Assembly (NCBI GenBank): GCA_946610655.1 | Contig: CAMOCH010000055.1 | Span: 1-5,174 of the forward strand | Length of the DNA: 5,174 nt | From: an uncultured Clostridia bacterium | GTDB taxonomy: Bacteria; Bacillota; Clostridia; Christensenellales; UBA1242 | Reading direction: 5' to 3' | In this document: one piece after another, positions 1 through 5,174 of the stretch | Numbering within the stretch: position 1 is the first letter of the stretch | Layout: each line of letters starts with the position of its first letter | The notes under the pieces: model-generated | Told to the model about the DNA's origin: nothing | Database searches by the model: none | Seen by the model: the letters and a program-made list of their open reading frames with translations, nothing else | Position numbers and translations under genes: made by a program

Positions 1-2548
1 GGTTAACATCACTACCAGCACCAGTATTCATTACGAGACCAATAAGTGCACCAACTGAACGAGCTCTGTATCCTGCAAGATTCATAATTTCATCTTGTTT
101 GTATGTGATTGTTATATCAACATCAACAACGTTGTTTGTCATTGAAATTGTTGAAACATCAACTTGAGCAAGTTGGTCAGCTGGGTAAACATTAGCAGCT
201 GTTGTTTCATCAGCAAAGAAGTTCTTTCCTGCAATGATTGTTTTATCTGTTATTTGAGCAATAACACCAACAAGTCCACCAGCTGTAATTTGAGTGTATG
301 TTTTGTTTTCTGGGTTAGATTCTGTTCCAATATTAAATGTTCTTGTGTAAACAGAATTGTTTGCATAAGCTTCACCAACAACTTTGTTTCCAGAAATTGT
401 AACGTTTTCACCAGCAATTCTTGCAACAAGACCACCGAACATTGCAAATCCATAAGCGGTTGCATCTGCATCTTTGTTCATGTTGATTGTAACATCGTTA
501 TCACTAACGATTGCATTTGCATAAATCATACCAACAGCACCAGCAACTTTGTGAGCTGCAGCATTGTTGTAGTTTTGTGTTGAATGAGAAGCAAAGTTTG
601 CAACAACTTTGTTGTTTACAAGTGCTACAGTTCTTTCAGCAATGTTTTGAGCAACGGCTTCAACTGTTTCACCGTTTTTAACATAAGTGTCACCAGTTTG
701 TGTTCCCATGTATGCAACAAGACCAGCCATGTTAACTCCGTTGTCTACGTTTACTTCAACATTGAAGTTAGCAATTTGATAATCTTTTGTTGCTTCATTT
801 GTTACATAGAAGTAACCTACAAGACCAGCATTTTCTGCAGAGTCTGTAATATCGATATCTGTAATTTCAGTTCCATATGGATGAATGTTAGCAATAACTT
901 TAACAACTCCAGCACCTTGAGCTTCAAGGTCAGAGTTAGCAAGGTTTCCAACTAAACCATTTGCATAGTATGCAGTAAGGTCAACATTTGCTGCAACAAC
1001 TTCTTGTTCAGTTTCTGCTTGATAGTAAACATTTGAATTATTTACTTTGAATGCAAATCCATCAGCTGTGTAACCAACAATTGAACCAGTTACTGTTACG
1101 TTTGTTGCTGTTGATCCTGCTAATGTGTAGAATGCACCAGCATTTCTACCAAATGCAGTGTTTGCAATTGTTACGTCAATATTTGCAAATGAAGAATTGT
1201 TTGCAACTGCAGCAACACCACCTACAGAAAGTAAATCAGCAAAGCTGTTATCTTCTTTAATCCATCTTACAAATTCTGTTGTTGTTGTATTAGTATCTGC
1301 AACTGTGATATTTACTGTAACATTTTCAACTCTAGATTTTTCAATTCTTGCAGCAACACCACCAACTCTGTTGTTCATATTGAATTTTGCGTCAGTATCA
1401 AGTGTTACTTTAACATCTTTAACAAGAACTTCACCAGAAGTGTTGCTGACAATGTAACCTGCTACACCACCAACATATTCAGATCTTTTTGTTTCGTTAC
1501 CAGCGTTTGTAATTTTAACATTAATGTCATAGTTGTTAACACCATCAGTTGCATCATTTGCAAGAAGCATTGCACCTGCTACACCACCCATACCTGAGTT
1601 TGCTGTTGTTCCAACCAAATTTGTGTAACCAACAATTTCACCATTAACTTTAGAATTTGTAACATCTTCTGAATCTTCTACTTGAACAGCACCATTGATT
1701 GTTGTTTCAGATGAAGTTCCGACAATCAAACCTAAACGAATTCCATTAATACGAAGTGTGTCTTCACCAATAGTAACATCAGCAGTAAGTTTTTCTTCGA
1801 TATCAGCGTTTACGTTGATTTTTGCATTTTCAAGATTAACTTGATTGATTGTTGCATTTGCAGTTCTGTTAAAAAGACCAGCACTTACAGTGAATGTTTC
1901 TGCTGATGCACTTGTTTTTCCTGCAAAATCAAGAACATTGTCTTTATCAATATTAATAGTCATGTCTTTAACAGCATAACCTTTTCCGTTGAATGTTCCT
2001 GTGAATGGGTTTGCAACACTTGCAATACCTTTGAACTCAACACCCTTCATATCAACATCATGAACAAGTTCAATATAATCAAGTCCTGTGCTGTCTTCTG
2101 CATATTTGTCAGCAAATGTTGTTAAACCATCTGCGTTACCAATTAAATATGCATCATCTTCGGCATTACCAGTACCTTGTTTGTAAACATTAACGTCGTA
2201 TTTTGTTGTGCTGCCAAATTTGTCAGTTGTTGCTGTTGCAACAAAGTGAACATTTGCCCCAGTTGGAGCATCATCAGCAAACACACCACTTTTAAGGGTA
2301 TAATAATTGCCCTCTGCGTTATAATCAAGGATTGGCGAATCACCGTCATATGTAAATTTAAGATTTCCTTTTTCTTCACTATAGTTTGCAAAAGCTTCTA
2401 TCTTTTGTTCGCTAGTGTACGCAAGAGACACTTCATAATGATGAGGTGTTGTTAAAGCAATGATTGCTGTAACGAGTGTGTATACACCAAGAGAAAGAGT
2501 AAGCAATGCACCAAGAACAAGTGAAGTAATTAGACTTTTCTTTTTCAT
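1..2548 (-). CDS. Large GLUG-type beta-solenoid surface protein, 3'-truncated by the window edge
   Basis: At least 849 residues of a predicted exported repeat protein; the C-terminus, and any cell-wall sorting signal, lies beyond position 1. Residues 1-34 hold KKK then a long hydrophobic helix (signal peptide or uncleaved anchor; no lipobox). Residues 38-123 are beta-rich and Ig-like, closing with TKYDVNVYKQ. Residues 130-200 match the typical entry to GLUG and related solenoids: a Y-L-I...L strand, H-D-V-D-M-K-G, then PFTGTFNGKGYAVKDMTI at 181-198. From 223 to the edge about 15 coils follow, each with an AGL/GGV/GGL motif (for example 321-325, 360-364, 396-400, 443-447, 530-534, 574-578, 705-709, 757-761, 833-837) alternating with N-x-x-V-x-V strands. 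Spacing varies from 27 to 76 residues, so the repeats are degenerate. There is no cysteine and one tryptophan (429). C-ending Tyr codons are far more frequent than in the lipoprotein gene, suggesting strong expression. A role in adhesion or as surface cover is inferred from the fold. I see no catalytic motif, but pectate-lyase-like solenoids cannot be excluded. Confidence 0.9.
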   Translation of the reverse strand, partial: MKKKSLITSLVLGALLTLSLGVYTLVTAIIALTTPHHYEVSLAYTSEQKIEAFANYSEEKGNLKFTYDGDSPILDYNAEGNYYTLKSGVFADDAPTGANVHFVATATTDKFGSTTKYDVNVYKQGTGNAEDDAYLIGNADGLTTFADKYAEDSTGLDYIELVHDVDMKGVEFKGIASVANPFTGTFNGKGYAVKDMTINIDKDNVLDFAGKTSASAETFTVSAGLFNRTANATINQVNLENAKINVNADIEEKLTADVTIGEDTLRINGIRLGLIVGTSSETTINGAVQVEDSEDVTNSKVNGEIVGYTNLVGTTANSGMGGVAGAMLLANDATDGVNNYDINVKITNAGNETKRSEYVGGVAGYIVSNTSGEVLVKDVKVTLDTDAKFNMNNRVGGVAARIEKSRVENVTVNITVADTNTTTTEFVRWIKEDNSFADLLSVGGVAAVANNSSFANIDVTIANTAFGRNAGAFYTLAGSTATNVTVTGSIVGYTADGFAFKVNNSNVYYQAETEQEVVAANVDLTAYYANGLVGNLANSDLEAQGAGVVKVIANIHPYGTEITDIDITDSAENAGLVGYFYVTNEATKDYQIANFNVEVNVDNGVNMAGLVAYMGTQTGDTYVKNGETVEAVAQNIAERTVALVNNKVVANFASHSTQNYNNAAAHKVAGAVGMIYANAIVSDNDVTINMNKDADATAYGFAMFGGLVARIAGENVTISGNKVVGEAYANNSVYTRTFNIGTESNPENKTYTQITAGGLVGVIAQITDKTIIAGKNFFADETTAANVYPADQLAQVDVSTISMTNNVVDVDITITYKQDEIMNLAGYRARSVGALIGLVMNTGAGSDVN

Positions 2549-2561
2549 AATCATTCCCCTT
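2546..2561 (-). promoter_or_regulatory. Ribosome binding site that fixes the solenoid gene start
   Basis: The minus strand reads AAGGGGAATGATTATG. Two in-frame ATGs are present, at 2554 and 2548. AAGGGG ends one base before the first but seven bases before the second, so the ATG at 2548, followed by three lysine codons of a signal sequence, is the better start. Using 2554 would only add Met-Ile. Confidence 0.8.
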
Positions 2562-2592
2562 TTGTTATTTATTACGCTAAGTGTATAACAAA
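2561..2592. repeat. 8-bp inverted repeat flanking the solenoid gene start site
   Basis: The minus strand has TTTGTTAT (2592-2585) and its exact reverse complement ATAACAAA (2568-2561), separated by 16 bp. The left arm touches the -10 box and the right arm abuts the Shine-Dalgarno site, so the predicted start site lies between them. The left arm is upstream of the predicted start, so this cannot be an RNA hairpin. If real it is a DNA operator. Chance occurrence in AT-rich DNA is plausible. Confidence 0.3.
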
Positions 2593-2627
2593 TCGCCCAA
2601 CTTGTCAATAGCTTTTTTTAAAAAAAA
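2580..2627 (-). promoter_or_regulatory. Sigma-A promoter of the solenoid gene, with UP-like tract
   Basis: On the minus strand a perfect -35 TTGACA (2608-2603), a 17-bp spacer and a -10 TACACT (2585-2580) are seen. An alternative reading is an extended -10, TGT then TATACA (2587-2582), with a 15-bp spacer. Directly upstream, T7A8 (2627-2613) sits where an UP element would contact the RNA polymerase alpha subunits, which would suit a strong promoter. The expected start is near 2573, giving a leader of about 25 nt. Confidence 0.8.
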
Positions 2628-2796
2628 GTTAAAATTTAAGCTCAAAACGAACGATTTTTTATTAATTTTGCGTTTTTTAATGTATTTTATTAATTATTGG
2701 TGCAAAAATATTCAAATATACAGCAAATTTTATCATATTTTTTTGAGACGAATTTTGTTGACTCCAATCAATCAGCCATATTTATTATATAATAAT
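2609..2796. other. AT-rich intergenic spacer, no gene seen
   Basis: About 190 bases between the terminator and the -35 box of the next gene. It is made of runs of A and T with few G/C bases. I see no convincing ribosome binding site, RNA fold or coding frame. The plus-strand open frame that crosses it has no Shine-Dalgarno site and runs antisense into the lipoprotein gene. The only structured part is the T7A8 tract at 2613-2627, next to the downstream promoter. Confidence 0.7.
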
Positions 2797-2825
2797 AAAA
2801 AAATCGTGGTGACCCCACGATTTTT
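2797..2825 (-). terminator. Rho-independent terminator of the lipoprotein gene
   Basis: In the minus direction an 11-bp perfect stem (2825-2815 paired with 2809-2799) with core ATCGTGG/CCACGAT encloses a 5-nt loop, and the T-tract is 2803-2797 (seven T, some inside the stem). The stem begins within the TAA stop codon, so the gene is terminated as tightly as possible. It separates the lipoprotein transcript from the solenoid gene. The arm facing the plus strand also ends in T's, but no plus-strand gene needs it. Confidence 0.9.
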
Positions 2826-3876
2826 ATACACTCTTTTGAATATAGAATTTATACTCTATTGGATTACCATTGCTATCAACCAAATTTGTATGGACTTCTA
2901 TCTTAACAAATTCACCATTTTGTTTAAATTTAAGTTGATAATTATCATTATCTTTAATATATCCGTCTTCATTTGCTAGCATGTCTGCAACAGTTGGATT
3001 ATTTGATACTATCAAAATTTCAACATCGTCTGGATTAATATAATATCCATCTTCTGAATAGAATATAAAGCTAAATTTTACAATATTTGAAACAGTCAAA
3101 CGAGTGTTTTCGGTTGTTCTTGTTGAACTGTTTGAAAGTTTCATAAATGTTTCTGCGCCAACAATATTAAGATATGCATCGGCAATGTTATCAACAATGG
3201 TTATTGTTGTTTCTGCAATCAACACACCTTCTTTTGTTTTCTTATCTTCATAATGGTTTTCATATTCTGTAACATACTTTCCACTTTTGTTTTTAATATA
3301 AGCAGAAATTGTTGCAGAACCGGTTTTTCCTGTTGAGAACACATTCATGTCACTGCCAATTCTTATAACGCTTTGATTTGAACAAACCAGTTCAATATCA
3401 TATTCGTTCGCATCAATTTGAGTTTCCACTCCACCAATTAAACCTTTTAAAGAAAGATTTAATGCATTTCCTCTGTTAAGCAAATATGTATCTTTTGCAA
3501 AGCTAAGAGTTGTTGGGTATTTTTTTAATTTAACAGTGCATTTGTCTGAATAATCACCAGAGAAAATTGTAACTTCAATTTCTCCACATTCTTCAATAAT
3601 TGTTATTTTGCCAGTTTTGGTGTTAAATGAATATTTATTTTCATAATCTTGTGATTCATCACCATCAAAAGCAAATCTAACACTGTTACTTGTTGCTGTT
3701 GATGGGAAAACACTATAGGACAAGCTTGTTGGTGTATCTATATCTATTTCATATAAACTTTGTGAGAATCTAATACCTTTAAGTTCGGTATTAACATCTT
3801 TTTGGCATGCAACAAAAACGGGCAATAACATTGCGCACACCATAAATATAGAAATTATTTTTAAAAATTTTTTCAC
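2824..3876 (-). CDS. Putative lipoprotein with Big_2-like Ig domains
   Basis: A 350-residue predicted exported protein, probably lipid-anchored on the outer face of the membrane. I cannot assign a specific function. The N-terminus has KKFLK, a hydrophobic stretch at about 7-22 and a lipobox-like FVAC ending at Cys24. Phe at -3 is less usual than Leu or Val, and Gln at +2 suits membrane retention. Residues 33-118 fit the bacterial Ig-like group 2 pattern: an opening LKGIRFSQS, then SYSVFPSTATSNSVRF, then NTKTGKITIIEECGEIEVTIFSG and a closing strand CTVKL. A second beta-rich unit follows at about 120-228, with G-x-A-T-I-S-A at 186-192 and a charged insert rich in Lys, Glu and Tyr at 196-217. 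A third beta-rich part (231-350) looks like no family I recognise. There are no transmembrane helices after the signal and no catalytic motif. The gene has its own promoter and terminator, so it appears monocistronic. Possible roles are adhesion, substrate binding or a wall-associated scaffold. Confidence 0.85.
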   Translation of the reverse strand: MKKFLKIISIFMVCAMLLPVFVACQKDVNTELKGIRFSQSLYEIDIDTPTSLSYSVFPSTATSNSVRFAFDGDESQDYENKYSFNTKTGKITIIEECGEIEVTIFSGDYSDKCTVKLKKYPTTLSFAKDTYLLNRGNALNLSLKGLIGGVETQIDANEYDIELVCSNQSVIRIGSDMNVFSTGKTGSATISAYIKNKSGKYVTEYENHYEDKKTKEGVLIAETTITIVDNIADAYLNIVGAETFMKLSNSSTRTTENTRLTVSNIVKFSFIFYSEDGYYINPDDVEILIVSNNPTVADMLANEDGYIKDNDNYQLKFKQNGEFVKIEVHTNLVDSNGNPIEYKFYIQKSV

Positions 3877-3887
3877 ATTGCCCTCTT
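3874..3887 (-). promoter_or_regulatory. Ribosome binding site and GTG start of the lipoprotein gene
   Basis: The minus strand reads AAGAGGGCAATGTG. The purine-rich AAGAGGG (3887-3881) is followed by four bases and then GTG (3876-3874), which opens directly onto the lysine-rich signal peptide. An ATG at 3878-3876 overlaps this GTG in another frame but is followed at once by TGA, so it cannot start a protein. GTG is chosen because it alone keeps the basic n-region with a Shine-Dalgarno site. The next in-frame ATG (codon 12) would remove half the signal peptide. Confidence 0.75.
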
Positions 3888-3899
3888 ATTTCAATTATT

Positions 3900-3915
3900 A
3901 TTATAAATTTATAAT
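3900..3915. repeat. 16-bp perfect palindrome over the -10 box
   Basis: ATTATAAATTTATAAT is a perfect two-fold symmetric sequence. One arm contains the -10 hexamer of the lipoprotein promoter and the other lies in the spacer. A repressor bound here would block RNA polymerase, so an operator is possible. The sequence is all A/T in an AT-rich gap, so chance remains a real alternative. It has no GC stem or T-tract like a terminator. Confidence 0.45.
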
Positions 3916-3928
3916 CAAAGTGTGTCAA
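3900..3928 (-). promoter_or_regulatory. Consensus sigma-A promoter of the lipoprotein gene
   Basis: On the minus strand, TTGACA (3928-3923), a 17-bp spacer and TATAAT (3905-3900) match the housekeeping consensus at all 12 positions. The expected transcription start is near 3893, giving a leader of only about 16 nt before the GTG start, just enough for the ribosome binding site. The -35 box lies 14 bp after the pyk stop codon, so the lipoprotein gene has its own start signal even if pyk transcripts read through. Confidence 0.88.
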
Positions 3929-3942
3929 CTTAATAGAATAAA

Positions 3943-5174
3943 TTATTTCATCACTCTAATTGTGTTATTTGTTGTCACAATAATCGCACAATCTTTTGAC
4001 ACCAATTTCTCTGCTTTAATTTTTTTACAAACATCTTCAACGCTTTTTTCTCTATAGTAAGAAATCATGTTATAAAGCAAACTTGATTGATTGTATTCAT
4101 CTTTTTCTTTTGAATAATAAACAACCATTTCAGATGGTCTAAATGATGCAATTTTTTGCGCAAGCAAATAATCATCACAAACAATTGCACCAGCTTGTTC
4201 ACCATATGCAACTGCACAAACACCATATGCAAAGCCATCTTCAACAGACAAATCCTCAGCACTAAAATATGAAAACTCATCTTGATTGGTAGCTTTTTCT
4301 GTTTCGGTTGCAATTTGTGCCATTGTTTTAACTGCCAAAACAGGATGCAACCCTGCACTTGTTTCTCCAGAAAGCATAATTGCTGTTGTTCCATCAATAA
4401 TTGCATTTGCAACATCAGAAATTTCTGCTCTTGTTGGTCTGCTGTTTGTTGTCATGCTTTCAAGCATTTGTGTTGCAGTTACTGCAAGTTTTCTGTGGTT
4501 ATTACACTCAGCAATAAGTTGTTTTTGAATAATTGGAATTTTTTGAAAATCAACTTCAACCCCCAAGTCGCCACGAGCAACCATAAGACCGTCACTTTCT
4601 TCCAAAATTTCATGTGCGTTTTTAACGCCCTTGCTATTTTCAATTTTGCTTATGATTTTCATTTGTGGGCGTCCAAATTTTTTCAAAAGTTTCTTAACTT
4701 CTTTAACGTCTTCGGCGCAACTTACAAAACTAATTGCAATATAATCTGCTTTTTGCTCGCAAGCAAATTTAATATCTTCTCTATCAACATCACTAATATA
4801 AGGCATTTTTAAATCAACATTAGGAACATTGATAGCTTTTTTGTTTGAAATTTTTCCACCAACAATAACCTTGGTTTCAACATCAGTATCTGTAACTTTG
4901 GTAACTTTTAATTCAACTAAGCCATCGTTAACCAAAATTCTCGTATCTTTTTTAACAACACTAGGAAAGTCTTTGTATGTTATTGAAACAATATCTTTTG
5001 TTCCTTCAACATTTTTTGTTGTTAAAACAAATTTTTGACCGTCTGTCAAAAACTCTTCTTTATTTTTAAAATCTTTAACTCTAACTTCAGGACCCTTTGT
5101 GTCTATCATAATAGAAACGGGAACACCCAGTTCTTCTCTTACTTCTCTAACTTTATTTATAGATTTTAAATGAC
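3943..5174 (-). CDS. pyk: Pyruvate kinase, 5'-truncated by the window edge
   Basis: Cytoplasmic glycolytic enzyme that converts phosphoenolpyruvate and ADP to pyruvate and ATP. The frame is open through the window edge. 409 complete codons are visible, and by family comparison roughly 45-50 N-terminal residues are missing, so the internal ATG at 5109 is not the start. Numbering from the first full codon, family motifs appear in order: DTKGPE at 24-29 (the Glu is the mark of K+-dependent enzymes), an inserted B domain after about 35, AISFV near 145-150, KIEN at 176-179 with the catalytic Lys and a metal-binding Glu, ARGDLGVE at 199-206 with the metal-binding Asp, TATQMLES at 232-239, PTRAE near 246 and LSGETSAG at 267-274. 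The C-terminal domain is about 20 residues shorter than in E. coli PykF and lacks the usual Thr/Ser-Gly phosphate loop (here CDDYLLAQ, 332-339). It ends in VTTNNTIRVMK instead of the usual G-x-P-x-G-x-x-G-[ST]-T-N ending. There is no extra PEP-utiliser domain. The stop is TAA, with no terminator visible behind it. Confidence 0.97.
   Translation of the reverse strand, partial: HLKSINKVREVREELGVPVSIMIDTKGPEVRVKDFKNKEEFLTDGQKFVLTTKNVEGTKDIVSITYKDFPSVVKKDTRILVNDGLVELKVTKVTDTDVETKVIVGGKISNKKAINVPNVDLKMPYISDVDREDIKFACEQKADYIAISFVSCAEDVKEVKKLLKKFGRPQMKIISKIENSKGVKNAHEILEESDGLMVARGDLGVEVDFQKIPIIQKQLIAECNNHRKLAVTATQMLESMTTNSRPTRAEISDVANAIIDGTTAIMLSGETSAGLHPVLAVKTMAQIATETEKATNQDEFSYFSAEDLSVEDGFAYGVCAVAYGEQAGAIVCDDYLLAQKIASFRPSEMVVYYSKEKDEYNQSSLLYNMISYYREKSVEDVCKKIKAEKLVSKDCAIIVTTNNTIRVMK

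Noticed and set aside
164..955. Two adjoining plus-strand open frames encoding Cys- and Ser-rich proteins
   Set aside because: They are antisense to the solenoid gene. They have no Shine-Dalgarno site, and their composition (Cys/Asn/Ser-rich) is what biased minus-strand codons give when read backwards.
1051..1457. Short plus-strand open frames opposite the solenoid gene
   Set aside because: Low-complexity Gln/Leu or Thr/Leu-rich products with no start signals, lying within a clearly coding minus-strand frame.
1..2548. CRISPR-like or tandem DNA repeats in the periodic solenoid region
   Set aside because: The periodicity is at the protein level with variable spacing. DNA copies are diverged, and apart from a 15-bp pair I saw no long exact repeats.
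2758..2793. Possible plus-strand promoter (TTGACT with downstream TATAAT or TATTAT)
   Set aside because: The spacing is poor (24 or 19 bp), it points into the terminator hairpin, and no plus-strand gene or RNA follows.
2581..2979. Plus-strand 132-codon open frame spanning the intergenic spacer
   Set aside because: It is made of AT-rich Ile/Phe/Tyr/Lys codons. It crosses the solenoid promoter and a strong terminator and then runs antisense into the lipoprotein gene, with no ribosome binding site.
4282..5038. Plus-strand open frames opposite pyruvate kinase
   Set aside because: The minus strand here is unmistakably pyruvate kinase, and these are reverse-frame shadows.
1..5174. Recoding of TGA as tryptophan (genetic code 4)
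   Set aside because: No in-frame TGA occurs in any of the three genes and the only Trp is TGG. The window neither supports nor excludes it.

Overview
The window reads as chromosomal DNA from an AT-rich, low-GC Gram-positive-type bacterium, probably a host-associated Bacillota or relative known mainly from metagenomes. The basis is strong A/T codon bias, AGA arginine codons, near-consensus sigma-A promoters, G-rich Shine-Dalgarno sites, a lipoprotein-type signal and a K+-type pyruvate kinase. The lineage is an inference. All three supported genes lie on the minus strand and are transcribed from high to low coordinates. The two visible stop codons are both TAA. The window encodes a single tryptophan (TGG), so it cannot decide between genetic code 11 and code 4.

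Region by region, in transcription order: (1) 5174-3943 is pyruvate kinase (pyk), cut at its 5' end by the window edge. Its catalytic motifs are intact, but the C-terminal regulatory domain is divergent. (2) 3942-3877 is a short gap with no visible terminator. It holds a perfect-consensus sigma-A promoter (TTGACA, 17 bp, TATAAT) whose -10 box lies in a 16-bp perfect palindrome. (3) 3876-2824 encodes a 350-residue putative lipoprotein made of Ig-like (Big_2-like) beta domains, starting at GTG. It ends in a strong rho-independent terminator that begins inside the stop codon. (4) 2796-2549 is an AT-rich spacer that holds the promoter, a T7A8 tract and the Shine-Dalgarno site of the next gene. (5) 2548-1 is a large secreted or surface protein of at least 849 residues, cut at its 3' end by the window edge. 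It has a signal or anchor helix, an Ig-like region, a GLUG-type entry segment and about 15 beta-solenoid coils with G-G-[LV]-[VA]-G motifs.

Functionally, pyk is a glycolytic housekeeping gene. The two downstream genes look like independently promoted cell-envelope genes: a membrane-anchored lipoprotein and a long adhesin-like solenoid protein. The solenoid gene uses many more C-ending codons than the lipoprotein gene, which suggests high expression. I found no RNA gene, CRISPR array, mobile element, tRNA or defence system. The parts most worth a second look are the unassigned solenoid surface protein, the altered effector domain of pyruvate kinase and the palindromic promoter architecture.
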